DNA from: Roseovarius marisflavi
GTDB taxonomy: Bacteria; Pseudomonadota; Alphaproteobacteria; Rhodobacterales; Rhodobacteraceae
Assembly: GCF_900142625.1 (NCBI RefSeq)
Contig: NZ_FRBN01000002.1
Span: 1-64,000 of the forward strand
Length of the DNA: 64,000 bases
Direction: 5' to 3'
Below, piece by piece: positions 8,088 to 16,707 of the stretch. Each line of letters starts with the position of its first letter. The first letter of the stretch is position 1. The notes beneath the pieces are model-generated. The model saw only the letters and a list, made by a program, of their open reading frames with translations, made no database searches and was not told the origin of the DNA. A program made the position numbers and the translations under genes.

Positions 8088-9515
8088 TCACCGGGTTGGG
8101 TAGGTCAGGCGGGTCTTGCCATCCACCTCTTCGATCCTTACGCGAAGGGGCGTCGGGCGGTCGGCTGTTGCCTCGATTTCGTCGCAGGTTTCGGCATCGG
8201 TGTGGCAGAGCACGATGCTGCGCCCTGACAGCTGCCTTATCCGAAACGACAAGGCCAGCTCTGAATGGATGTCGGCCGCTACAACGCTGCTCAGCGCCGT
8301 CACATCGCCGTACACCAGAACAGGGCCTTCGGCCTGTTGGACGGCCGTTGCCATGGCGCGGGTTTCGGCCTGCCAGTCGCGATAGACGGTGGTCTCGATC
8401 ACCGTTTTCAGAATGTACCACAGGACAATCAACACCGTCAGACCACGCGCCAAACGGGCCGGCAAACCAGGCGTGTCACCAAGCAGTACAGCAGCGCGCA
8501 CAACAATGACCGCATAGAAAACCCAGACGAAGGTAAAACTGCGCACCGGAACTTGGACGCCAAGCTTAAGGCTCTGCGATGCCAGAATCGCGATGCCAAG
8601 CCACAGCCCGGCATGCAGATAGAGCGCCTCTTTCGGGGCGAGGCGGATCAGAACCAGAGTGGCGCCTGTCAGGGTTGCCAGATGAAAATACACGATCGTC
8701 GTCGTGTTCCAGCTCAGCGTCTGAATCAGTGTTTCAAACGTGTCCACCACCTGCGGCAGGTTCCTGGCCATATCCCCGAGGCCGGTCGCCGGGGTTGCAT
8801 CGCGCCAGTCGGCCAGAGGAATTCCAAAAATGCCATGCACCTGCCAATTGATCGCATAGGTGATCAGAATCGCTGTGACGAAACTAACGACAAACAGCAC
8901 CAAAAGCCCGATCAGATCACGCAACGACCTGTTTTCGGTACGAAACAGGCAAACGGCCAACAGGATAATCGGATAGGTCGTATAGGCCATGAAGCTGGCG
9001 ATCACAAACGGCGGCAGCAGCGCCCTGTGCGCCGCGCGCGGCATCCGCAAACTGAGCACTGCATAAAGCGCCACAATGGCAAGCCCCGGAATCAACGTAT
9101 TGAACCAGAGCGAAATCATTGTCGCCGGAATTGAAACCAGAATGAACAGCGCAAGCACGCCCGAGAACCAGCGGTTCGCGTTCTGCCCCATCGCGGCCAC
9201 GGCAAGGGCTGCGGCCACGACAGCCCAAAGGATTTGATAGACCGCAAAGTTAAACCACGCGGGGGTCACGATTTCGCGCAGGTGCCAGAGATAATTGAGC
9301 CAGCGCCCTTCATGCAGGGTCTTGTTCCAGAACCATTCCGGCTCGGCAAAAAATGCCGGATAGTCATCGTGGCGTATCATCGGGTCAAGAAGGTTCGGGA
9401 GCGAGATGACCAGAACACCAAGCAGGGCGACGATAGTGATCGGCAAAAGCGGAAGCGCCGCGCTTTGCGGCATCGGGTTTGCGGTTGCGGTGGACTGGAT
9501 CGCGGCGGCAGTCAT
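8088..9515 (-). CDS. Polytopic membrane protein, GtrII-like glucosyltransferase candidate
   Basis: The 475-residue product has about ten or eleven hydrophobic segments and a short soluble C-terminal domain (from about residue 385). The first loop contains RHDDYPAFF and EGRWLNYLW, a pattern like the DD-containing first periplasmic loop of GtrII-type serotype-converting glucosyltransferases (GT-C fold). Such enzymes use an undecaprenyl-linked sugar on the outer face of the inner membrane. It ends an operon with GtrB and GtrA homologues, exactly where the variable third Gtr component is expected. ATG 9515 overlaps the stop of the methyltransferase gene (ATGA). The frame is open back to 9629 but that part lies inside the upstream gene. 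Confidence 0.75.
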   Translation of the reverse strand: MTAAAIQSTATANPMPQSAALPLLPITIVALLGVLVISLPNLLDPMIRHDDYPAFFAEPEWFWNKTLHEGRWLNYLWHLREIVTPAWFNFAVYQILWAVVAAALAVAAMGQNANRWFSGVLALFILVSIPATMISLWFNTLIPGLAIVALYAVLSLRMPRAAHRALLPPFVIASFMAYTTYPIILLAVCLFRTENRSLRDLIGLLVLFVVSFVTAILITYAINWQVHGIFGIPLADWRDATPATGLGDMARNLPQVVDTFETLIQTLSWNTTTIVYFHLATLTGATLVLIRLAPKEALYLHAGLWLGIAILASQSLKLGVQVPVRSFTFVWVFYAVIVVRAAVLLGDTPGLPARLARGLTVLIVLWYILKTVIETTVYRDWQAETRAMATAVQQAEGPVLVYGDVTALSSVVAADIHSELALSFRIRQLSGRSIVLCHTDAETCDEIEATADRPTPLRVRIEEVDGKTRLTYPTR

Positions 9516-10273
9516 GCCGCGGTCGCTTTGCCACCTGCACGGGCTGCGATGATCGCGGCACGGACCTGCGCGATGCGCGTGACGGTGCCCTGCGGCAGGT
9601 TCGACACGACACCACGGCGCAAGCGCCATAGGACGTCGCCACCGTTTGGCACCGGCGTGCCCTGTGCGACTGCATGGTCAAGCACGTCACCGGGCAGGCC
9701 TTTGCGCCCGGCGTCATTGACATAGAGGATCGCGTTATAGCGATACCAGGGCTCGATAGAACGATCATTCTTCAGATGCGGGCGCAGACAATCATAGGCG
9801 TGATAGCCGCGCTCGGCAAAAAGGTCCTGCCAATAGGACAGCGGTTGTTCATTGACGTGAAATTCACCGCCCTGCCCCACCACCGCCGCCGAAAACAGAA
9901 CCCGGTCCGAGGCGCGCGTCAGGCTCTCGACCAGGGTTTTGGATGCGGCCTTGGGCAAGTGTTCCCCGACCTCAAGGCTCTGCGCGAGGTCAAAGCGGCG
10001 ATCCGTAACAACCGGCGCTGTCAGGTCGGCGGCCATGAAGCTGTCTTCGGGCACGGCAAGCTGTGCGCGGTTGACATAATCGCCGTCAACGGCAAGCACA
10101 TCGCGCACGCCGGTCTTGCGCCATTCGTCAAGCCAGACCCCCCTGCCACTGCCGAGATCCAGCACCGATTGCGGTTGCAACCATGGCCCAAGACGGCCCA
10201 GCAACGCCTGCGCAGACCGGCGCGCGCCCTGGTCGATGTAATCAAAGAAGGTATCGGAATAGATATGTGTCAT
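9512..10273 (-). CDS. SAM-dependent class I methyltransferase
   Basis: The 253-residue protein has the SAM-binding motif I VLDLGSGRG at about residues 37-45, an acidic residue ending strand 2 (VLAVDGDY) and an EVGEHLPK segment like motif II/post-II. These identify a Rossmann-type methyltransferase, possibly acting on a sugar or lipid-linked glycan because of its neighbours. Its ATG overlaps the end of the gtrA gene by four bases, and its own stop overlaps the start of the next gene, so the four genes are translationally coupled. A methyltransferase is not a standard Gtr component. The frame extends to 10729 only as an accident of the gtrA overlap. Confidence 0.85.
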   Translation of the reverse strand: MTHIYSDTFFDYIDQGARRSAQALLGRLGPWLQPQSVLDLGSGRGVWLDEWRKTGVRDVLAVDGDYVNRAQLAVPEDSFMAADLTAPVVTDRRFDLAQSLEVGEHLPKAASKTLVESLTRASDRVLFSAAVVGQGGEFHVNEQPLSYWQDLFAERGYHAYDCLRPHLKNDRSIEPWYRYNAILYVNDAGRKGLPGDVLDHAVAQGTPVPNGGDVLWRLRRGVVSNLPQGTVTRIAQVRAAIIAARAGGKATAA

Positions 10274-10671
10274 GATGCGTTGTTTCCTTGGAAATGCTGA
10301 CCGGAAAAGACCCAAAGGGTCATAAGCACGAAATTCTGAACAGGCAGGATGACTGTCACCGTCACGGCGGCAAGCCAGTCTGCCAGCCCCATCTGCGGCG
10401 CGATCACCCCGGTGATCACGGCCGATGTGACAAAGCCAAGGGCGATCATCACGCCAAAGCGGACGATCTGCGCAGTGTCGGCCATGCGCCGCCCAAAGGT
10501 GAACCGCGCCTGACCTGCATATTGAACCAGGACGGCAATACCAAAAGCCAGGGCGTTTGCACCGGCCTGTGGCAGGCCGAGCCCCTGAAGCGCCAGGTAA
10601 AGCAGAACATAGACGCCCGCCACCGCAACGCCGATAACGCCAAAGCGCAGTATGACACCCTTGCGGCGCAT
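10270..10671 (-). CDS. gtrA: GtrA-family membrane protein (lipid-linked sugar flippase)
   Basis: This 133-residue protein has four predicted membrane helices and the GtrA/DPMS signature: an N-terminal LRFGVIGVAVAGVYVLLY segment, then QYAGQARFTFGRR between helices 2 and 3. GtrA proteins move undecaprenyl-phosphate-linked sugars across the inner membrane. The start is two bases after the GtrB stop and the stop overlaps the methyltransferase ATG, which makes this the second gene of a coupled operon. Length matches the family (120-150). Confidence 0.9.
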   Translation of the reverse strand: MRRKGVILRFGVIGVAVAGVYVLLYLALQGLGLPQAGANALAFGIAVLVQYAGQARFTFGRRMADTAQIVRFGVMIALGFVTSAVITGVIAPQMGLADWLAAVTVTVILPVQNFVLMTLWVFSGQHFQGNNAS

Positions 10672-10673
10672 GC

Positions 10674-11645
10674 TCAGGCCAGCTTGCGCAGCGGCACGGT
10701 TTCGGCGCCACGGGTGTCTTCGGAAACAAAGTAAAGCGGGCGGTTCTTGGCCTCGATATAAAGGCGGCCGATATATTCCCCCAAAATCCCGAGGGTCAGC
10801 AATTGAACCCCGGAAAACAGGCTGATCGCCAGCACAACCGACGCCCAGCCAGGCGCGGTCTGATAGAGGATCAGCGAGCGCAGCACGTAGATCATCATCA
10901 AAGCGGAAAAGCCAAGGCTGGCGAAGGACATCCGCGTCGCAAACTTGAGCGGGCGCGTCGAAAACGCGGTCATTGCATCGGTGGCAAAGCGGATCATCTT
11001 GCGCAGGGGGTATTTGGTTTCGCCCATGGCACGGGGCGCACGACAGTATTCGATACCGATCTGGCGGAACCCGGCCCAGGCAAACATGCCACGCACGAAA
11101 CGGGCGCGCTCGGGCATCGACAGGACAGCGTCAAGCGCCTTGCGGCTGACGAGGCGAAAATCGCCGGTATCGCGCGGGATATCAACATCGGACATCGCGT
11201 TGAGCGCGCGATAAAACACCCAGGCGGTTGCGCGTTTGAAGATGGTTTCGCCCTGACGTTCGCTGCGACGGCCATAGACCACGTCATAACCGCGATCCAT
11301 CATTCCCATCATATCGCCCAAAAGCTCGGGCGGGTCCTGAAGGTCGGCATCCAGCATGAAAATACGTTCGCCCTGTGCGGCCTCTAGCCCGGCGGTCAGG
11401 GCAACCTGATGGCCGCGATTGGCCGAAAGCCGCAGGCCGCGCAGCTGGCTGCAGGTTTTGCGCGCTGCTTCGATCTCGGCCCAGGTGCCGTCGGTTGATC
11501 CATCGTCAACCAAAAGGATTTCGGCCCGTTTTCCATAGGGCGCGACGACCTTTTCAAGCCGTGCCACCAGATGAGGGATCGACTCTTCTTCGTTCATGCA
11601 GGGAACAACCACGGAAACAAGCATCGGCTTCGCCTTTTCATTCAT
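10674..11645 (-). CDS. gtrB: GtrB-type glycosyltransferase (family GT2, membrane anchored)
   Basis: The 323-residue enzyme is a polyprenyl-phosphate glycosyltransferase like GtrB/DPMS. It transfers a sugar from a nucleotide donor to undecaprenyl phosphate on the cytoplasmic side. Visible motifs are VVVPCMNEEES, LVDDGSTDGTW, DADLQDPPELL with the metal-binding acidic residues, and RDTGDFRLVSRKALD. Two C-terminal membrane helices lie near residues 233-255 and 265-290. It is the first gene of the operon, and its promoter should lie in the 260-base divergent region shared with mtoX. ATG 11645 is used; an internal ATG eight codons in (MLVSVVVP) is an alternative. Confidence 0.93.
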   Translation of the reverse strand: MNEKAKPMLVSVVVPCMNEEESIPHLVARLEKVVAPYGKRAEILLVDDGSTDGTWAEIEAARKTCSQLRGLRLSANRGHQVALTAGLEAAQGERIFMLDADLQDPPELLGDMMGMMDRGYDVVYGRRSERQGETIFKRATAWVFYRALNAMSDVDIPRDTGDFRLVSRKALDAVLSMPERARFVRGMFAWAGFRQIGIEYCRAPRAMGETKYPLRKMIRFATDAMTAFSTRPLKFATRMSFASLGFSALMMIYVLRSLILYQTAPGWASVVLAISLFSGVQLLTLGILGEYIGRLYIEAKNRPLYFVSEDTRGAETVPLRKLA

Positions 11646-11905
11646 TCACGACACCAGACTAAAAATCGAATGTGTCTTGAATAAGAATTGCTTTGGTCCA
11701 ATCTGGGGCATCGGTTACCGACCGCGACCGCGCCCCGCGCCAGCCCAAAAGCGCGGCCCTGAAAAGCGTTACGCGCAAAACGCAAACCTGTGCTACAAAA
11801 AACACGCAGAGCGAGTCAGCTTGGCGCTCTTGCGCAGGGCTGGCTCTTTTCGGTCAAAACAAGTTCCTCCGGATGGAGGGCAGATTTCTATTGGGAGGTA
11901 GAGAG

Positions 11906-13306
11906 ATGACCCTGAGACCAGACCCCACCTTTCACGCATCCGCCAAGCTTGCGATGCAGGCCCCGGTCGAGAATTACGCCTTTACGGTGATGCTGAGCCC
12001 GGATGGCTCGCAATCCGACGGGATCGCGGTTGTCGATCTCAAACCCGGTTCCGAGACCTATGGGCAGATCGTGCATCAGGTGATCGTGCCCAACAAGGGC
12101 GACGAGTTTCACCACTTTGGCTGGAACGCCTGTTCATCGTCCCTGTCGCCGCTTTCGGGCCACGCGTTTCTTGAGCGCCGCTATCTGATCGTGCCCGGCA
12201 TCCGGTCCTCGCGGATTTATATCATCGACGTGAAAGACCCCCTCAAGGCGCATATCCACAAGACTATTGAGCCAGAGGAACTCTTTGAAAAGACGGGCTA
12301 TTCACGCCCCCACACGATCCATTGCGGGCCAGAGGGCATTTATGTCTCGACCCTTGGTGGCGGTGGCCCCGACGGCACCGACGGCCCTCCGGGCATCTTC
12401 ATCATGGATTGCGAAACCTTCGAGATCATCGGTCGTTACGAGATGGATCGCGGCAAGCAGGACAAGCATTACGATTTCTGGTGGAACCTGCCGCAGGATT
12501 ACATGGTCAGCTCGGAATGGGGCCTGCCGCCGCAATTCGAGAATGGCATCGTGCCCGAGGATCTTCTGAGCAACAAATACGGTCATTCGATCCACTTCTG
12601 GGATTTGCGGGCGCGCAAGAATATCCAGACCATGGACCTTGGCGACAATCACCAGATGGCACTTGAAATCCGCCCGGCGCATGATCCGACCAAATCCTAT
12701 GGCTTTTGTGGCGTGGTGGTGGATACCACCAACCTTCAGGGCGCGATCTTTACCTGGTGGCGGGATGATGACGGCGTCTGGCAGTCGAAAAAGACGATCA
12801 CGATTGATCCCGTTCCCGCCGATGCCGATGATCTTCCCGACCTGCTTAAGGGATTTGGCGCGGTGCCGCCGCTGGTCACGGATATCGACCTGAGTTTGGA
12901 CGACAAATACCTCTATGTCGCCTGCTGGGGCCTTGGCGAGATGCATCAATACGATGTCAGCGACCCGATGAACCCGGTCCTTGCCGGCAAGGTCGAGCTT
13001 GGCGGCATCGTTGCCCATCACAAGCACCCCAACGGCGGCGATTTCGCCTTTGGCCCGCAGATGGTCGAGATAAGCCGCGATGGCAAACGGGTCTATTGGA
13101 CCAATTCGCTCTATTCCACCTGGGATGATCAGTTTTATCCCAATGACGAAGGCGGCCAGATGGTAATGGCGCATGTCGGGGAAAACGGCGGTCTGACGCT
13201 CGATAAGGATTTCTACATCGACTTCCCCAAGGGCCTGCGCGCGCATCAGATCCGCCTTGAGGGCGGCGATTGCTCGACCGACAGCTTCTGCTACCCGTCG
13301 GTTTAA
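11906..13306 (+). CDS. mtoX: Methanethiol oxidase (selenium-binding-protein family)
   Basis: The 466-residue product belongs to the SBP56/SELENBP1 family. In sulfur bacteria and roseobacters such proteins (MtoX) oxidise methanethiol to formaldehyde, hydrogen sulfide and hydrogen peroxide. It shows the family block HHFGWNACSS (His 69-70, Cys 76), RPHTIHCGPEGIYVSTLGG (His 136, His 139) and HHKHPNG near the C-terminus, all candidate metal ligands. The usual CSSC motif reads CSSS here. No signal peptide is visible, unlike the periplasmic MtoX of Hyphomicrobium. ATG 11906 follows TTGGGAGGTAGAG; the frame opens at 11693 but that extension is not conserved in character. The next gene starts directly at its stop. 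Confidence 0.88.
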   Translation: MTLRPDPTFHASAKLAMQAPVENYAFTVMLSPDGSQSDGIAVVDLKPGSETYGQIVHQVIVPNKGDEFHHFGWNACSSSLSPLSGHAFLERRYLIVPGIRSSRIYIIDVKDPLKAHIHKTIEPEELFEKTGYSRPHTIHCGPEGIYVSTLGGGGPDGTDGPPGIFIMDCETFEIIGRYEMDRGKQDKHYDFWWNLPQDYMVSSEWGLPPQFENGIVPEDLLSNKYGHSIHFWDLRARKNIQTMDLGDNHQMALEIRPAHDPTKSYGFCGVVVDTTNLQGAIFTWWRDDDGVWQSKKTITIDPVPADADDLPDLLKGFGAVPPLVTDIDLSLDDKYLYVACWGLGEMHQYDVSDPMNPVLAGKVELGGIVAHHKHPNGGDFAFGPQMVEISRDGKRVYWTNSLYSTWDDQFYPNDEGGQMVMAHVGENGGLTLDKDFYIDFPKGLRAHQIRLEGGDCSTDSFCYPSV

Positions 13307-13978
13307 ATGATCCCTGATCCGTCCTCGGTGACGGCCCTCTGGGGGGCCGTCGTCTTTGCGGGCGTCTATCATGGCATCAATCCGGGCATGGGCTGGCCGC
13401 TGGCGGTTTCGGCCGCCCTGATGGAGCGACGCCATGGGGCGCTTGCCTCGGCGCTCGCGCTTTTGGCGCTTGGGCATTTCCTTGCGATGCTGGCAATCCT
13501 GTTGCCGTTCTCGATGATGGTGGTCTTGCTGGAATGGCAGACCAGCATCCGCATCGGTGCCGGTCTCATCGTGATCGCGATGGGGGGCTATCTTCTGATC
13601 AACCGACGCCACCCGAGAATTCTCGCGCGCATCCATCCGGCGCGGCTTGCGCTGTGGTCGTTCCTTGCGGCGATGGCGCATGGGGCGGGGTTGATGCTCT
13701 TGCCGATCTTTCTGGGGATTTGCACGGCCAATGGCGGCGAGACCGGCCATGTGGCGGCACAAAGCCTGATGACCGGCACGCTAAGGACGGCCTTGCTCGT
13801 GGCGGGGGTGCATACGCTTGCGATGACGCTCGCGGGCGGGGTGATCGCGACGGTGATCTATTTCTGGCTTGGCCTCAAGTTTCTGTCGCGGGGCTGGTTC
13901 AACCTCGATCTGGTCTGGGCGCTCAGCCTTGTCTGCGTCGGGGTTTTCGGCATCTGGTCGGCGGTTCAGGGGCACTGA
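13307..13978 (+). CDS. Membrane protein coupled to mtoX, function unknown
   Basis: The 223-residue protein has about six hydrophobic helices. The first carries YHGINPGMGWPLA, recalling the H-x-x-P/D signature of NicO/RcnA-type metal exporters. Further membrane histidines occur in LGHFLAM, AMAHGAGLML and AGVHTLAM. The start codon directly follows the mtoX stop with no spacing, which implies translational coupling and a shared role. I do not recognise a characterised family. Metal delivery to or export for MtoX, or handling of a volatile product, are guesses only. A weak hairpin (CGCCCG/CGGGCG) and GTTTTAAA follow at about 14006-14037. Confidence 0.75.
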   Translation: MIPDPSSVTALWGAVVFAGVYHGINPGMGWPLAVSAALMERRHGALASALALLALGHFLAMLAILLPFSMMVVLLEWQTSIRIGAGLIVIAMGGYLLINRRHPRILARIHPARLALWSFLAAMAHGAGLMLLPIFLGICTANGGETGHVAAQSLMTGTLRTALLVAGVHTLAMTLAGGVIATVIYFWLGLKFLSRGWFNLDLVWALSLVCVGVFGIWSAVQGH

Positions 13979-14052
13979 CCTCGGCCTATAAACGCCAATC
14001 GGCCCCGCCCGGAGTTTCGGGCGAGACCGCGTTTTAAATCTTGGAGTCCTGC

Positions 14053-14478
14053 CTAGGCCTGCGCCGCCAGAAACGCGTCGATCCCGGCCTGAGCGACATC
14101 GCGATCCTGCGCCGGTGTGCCAGAGCTGACGCCGATACCGCCGACAACATCGCCATCAACCACCACCGGAAGGCCACCGCCAACCACCATCAAGCGCCCG
14201 CCAATCGCCGAGGCGATGCCGTAAACCGGCTCGCCGGGCTGGCTGACCTCGCCATATTCGTGGGTCGCCTTCTTGGCGCCCGAGGCAGTAAAGCTTTTGT
14301 CGATGGCAATGGTGATCGAGGTCACCTTGCCGCCATCCATCCGTTCGAAGGCCACAAGATTGCCGCCCTCGTCGGTGATCGCGATGCACATCGGCACGCC
14401 GATCTCTGCCGCGCGGGCGCGCGCGCCCGCAAGCAGAACACCCGCATCGCCAAGATCCAGTCTTTTGATCGTCATCAT
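14053..14478 (-). CDS. glcG: GlcG/HbpS family protein
   Basis: This 141-residue protein matches the GlcG/HbpS (DUF336) family. It has an alpha/beta fold with IAITDEGGNLVAFERMDG near the middle and GGLPVVVDGDVVGGIGVSSGTPAQDRDVA-type glycine-rich C-terminus (about residues 102-135). Some members bind haem or cobalamin; the role of GlcG in glycolate use is not defined. It lies 12 bases downstream of glcB on the same strand, so the two are an operon, as in many glc loci. ATG 14478 and the adjacent ATG 14475 are both possible starts. Confidence 0.88.
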   Translation of the reverse strand: MMTIKRLDLGDAGVLLAGARARAAEIGVPMCIAITDEGGNLVAFERMDGGKVTSITIAIDKSFTASGAKKATHEYGEVSQPGEPVYGIASAIGGRLMVVGGGLPVVVDGDVVGGIGVSSGTPAQDRDVAQAGIDAFLAAQA

Positions 14479-14490
14479 ATCGGTCTCTCC

Positions 14491-16620
14491 TCAGGCGGCC
14501 TTGGCCACACGGCGTGCGGCATGCAACAGCGGCTCGGTATAGCCCGAGGGCTGTTCCACACCCTTGAAAATAAGGTCGCGGGCGGCGTTGAAGGCAACCC
14601 CGTCAAAGCCCGGCGCCATCGCCACATAGGCCGGATCGCCCGCGTTCTGGCTGTCGACCTTGGGCGCCATCCGGCGCAGCGAGGCGTCGACCTCTTCGGG
14701 CGTACAGATCCCATGCACAAGCCAGTTGGCGAGATGTTGCGCCGAAATCCGCAGGGTTGCGCGGTCTTCCATCAGGGCCACATCATTGATGTCGGGCACC
14801 TTGGAACAACCGATCCCCTGATCGACCCACCGCACCACATAGCCAAGGATCGACTGACAGGAATTGTCGAGCTCGCGCTGAACCTCTTCGCCAGAAAGGT
14901 TGCGCCCGATCATCAGCGGCGGCGTCAGAAGGTCGCTGCGCGAGGCCTTTTCACGACCCTTCAACTCTTGCTGAAGCGCAAGCACATCGACCTGGTGGTA
15001 GTGCGTGGCATGCAGCGTGGCCGCCGTCGGCGAAGGCACCCATGCCGTATTGGCGCCCGCAAGCGGATGGCCGATCTTGACCTTGAGCATTTCGGCCATG
15101 TCATCGGGCTTGGCCCACATGCCCTTGCCGATCTGTCCCTTGCCGGACATCCCGGCGGCAAGCCCGGCATCGACATTGCCGGCCTCATAGGCGGCCAGCC
15201 AGATCGCGCCTTGCATCTCGCCTTTGGGGATGACCGGCCCGGCCTGCATTGAGGTGTGGATTTCATCGCCGGTGCGATCAAGGAAACCGGTGTTGATAAA
15301 GACGCAGCGGTCTTTCACCGCCTTGATACAGGCCAGAAGATTGGCCGAGGTGCGGCGCTCCTCGTCCATCACGCCAAGCTTGACGGTATTGCGCGCAAGG
15401 CCGAGGATATCCTCGACCCGACCATAAAGCGTGTCGGCAAAGGCAACCTCTTCGGGGCCGTGCATCTTGGGCTTGACCACATAGACCGAGCCCGCGCGCG
15501 AATTGCGCGTTCCGGTACGGGCCAGATCATGCATCGCGGCGGCCACGGTTACGGCGGCATCCAGCATGACCTCGGGGGTTTCCTGCCCATCCAGAAGCAC
15601 CGCATCCGTGGTCATCAAATCCCCCACATTACGCACCAGAAGAAGCGCACGGCCCGGATGGGTCACCGGATTGCCCGCCGGGTCAAGGTAGTCGACATCG
15701 GGGTTCAGGCGGCGGGTGATCACCTTGCCACCCTTCTCGACCTCTTCGCTCAGATCTCCGCGCATCAGGCCAAGCCAGTTGGCGTACACCAGGCACTTAT
15801 CCTCGGCATCCACGGCGGCAACCGAATCTTCGCAATCCTGGATCGCGGTCATCGCGCTTTCCAGACGGAGATCCGAAATGCCGGCCGGATCGTTCTTTCC
15901 GATCGGCGATGTGTGGTCGATGACGATCTCGATCAAGAGGTCATGCACCCGCAAAAAGACGTTGCCGTTCTCTTTGTAGCCCGCGAATTGGCCCGCATCG
16001 GCAAGACCGGTGGCCGCGCCGCCGGTGCTGATGGAAAGCGCGCCGCCTGCAACCTCAAGCGCCGTGACATCGGCCCATGATCCGGCCGCCAGCGGGGCAA
16101 CCTTATCAAGATGCGCGCGCGCCCAAGCGATAACCTTTGCCCCGCGCGCGGGATCAAAGCCTTTGCCCTCTGGCTTACCCTCAATTGCGTCGGTGCCATA
16201 AAGCGCATCATAAAGGCTGCCCCAGCGGGCATTGGCGGCATTCAGGGCAAAGCGCGCGTTCATCACCGGCACAACAAGCTGGGGCCCGGCGATGGTGGCG
16301 ATCTCGGCATCGACATTCTGCGTGCTCACGGAAAACGGGTCGGGCTCGGGCACGAGATAGCCGATTTCGCTCAGGAATGCGCGATAGGCCTCGCCGTCAA
16401 GCTGCTGACCGCGCCGCGCGATGTGCCAGGCGTCGATCTTTGCCTGTAAATCCTCGCGCTTTTGCAGCAGGGCGGCATTGACAGGCCCCAGCTCGCGCAG
16501 CATTGCGGCGTAACCTGACCAGAACTGATCCGCCGTGACATTCAGCAGGATGTCGTTCTCGATCAGCGCGGCAAGAGGTTCGGCAACTGACAGGCCGTGG
16601 CGCTCAACATAAGTGGTCAT
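14491..16620 (-). CDS. glcB: Malate synthase G
   Basis: The 709-residue enzyme condenses glyoxylate with acetyl-CoA to give malate, in the cytoplasm, as part of glyoxylate and glycolate assimilation. Length and blocks match malate synthase G: the N-terminal clasp region to about residue 100, [17 protein letters not shown], the conserved [17 protein letters not shown] segment around the barrel, and the C-terminal plug ending [12 protein letters not shown] 16620 gives the normal N-terminus ([16 protein letters not shown]) with GGAGA upstream; the frame opens 17 codons earlier. It is divergent from an iclR gene, and palindromic sites in the shared intergenic region suggest it is an IclR target. 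Confidence 0.95.
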   Translation of the reverse strand: MTTYVERHGLSVAEPLAALIENDILLNVTADQFWSGYAAMLRELGPVNAALLQKREDLQAKIDAWHIARRGQQLDGEAYRAFLSEIGYLVPEPDPFSVSTQNVDAEIATIAGPQLVVPVMNARFALNAANARWGSLYDALYGTDAIEGKPEGKGFDPARGAKVIAWARAHLDKVAPLAAGSWADVTALEVAGGALSISTGGAATGLADAGQFAGYKENGNVFLRVHDLLIEIVIDHTSPIGKNDPAGISDLRLESAMTAIQDCEDSVAAVDAEDKCLVYANWLGLMRGDLSEEVEKGGKVITRRLNPDVDYLDPAGNPVTHPGRALLLVRNVGDLMTTDAVLLDGQETPEVMLDAAVTVAAAMHDLARTGTRNSRAGSVYVVKPKMHGPEEVAFADTLYGRVEDILGLARNTVKLGVMDEERRTSANLLACIKAVKDRCVFINTGFLDRTGDEIHTSMQAGPVIPKGEMQGAIWLAAYEAGNVDAGLAAGMSGKGQIGKGMWAKPDDMAEMLKVKIGHPLAGANTAWVPSPTAATLHATHYHQVDVLALQQELKGREKASRSDLLTPPLMIGRNLSGEEVQRELDNSCQSILGYVVRWVDQGIGCSKVPDINDVALMEDRATLRISAQHLANWLVHGICTPEEVDASLRRMAPKVDSQNAGDPAYVAMAPGFDGVAFNAARDLIFKGVEQPSGYTEPLLHAARRVAKAA

Positions 16621-16680
16621 ATCCGGTCTCCTTTTATTTGGCTCGGGGGGTAACGCGGGATCGCGGAACATGTAAGGAAA

Positions 16681-16707
16681 GGAAAAATGTTTTCCATTGT
16701 ATGGAAA
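16681..16707. promoter_or_regulatory. Two adjacent palindromes, candidate IclR-type operators
   Basis: Two inverted repeats overlap: GGAAAA-ATG-TTTTCC at 16681-16695, and TTTCCAT-TGT-ATGGAAA at 16691-16707. Both resemble the GGAAA/TTTCC-type operator known for IclR. They lie between divergent glcB and an iclR gene, and the second covers the iclR ATG at 16701. This fits autorepression and control of glcB. The palindromes are seen directly; the binding protein is inferred. Confidence 0.65.

Noticed and set aside
12302-13762. 486-codon open frame antisense to mtoX
   Set aside because: It runs against mtoX and the membrane protein gene and has no recognisable content.
14041-15252. 403-codon plus-strand frame across glcG and the end of glcB
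   Set aside because: It crosses two real minus-strand genes and resembles no family.
16638-16700. Upstream extension of the glcB-linked IclR gene to 16638
   Set aside because: The extra 21 residues run through the palindromes and the divergent promoter region and do not match the normal IclR N-terminus.
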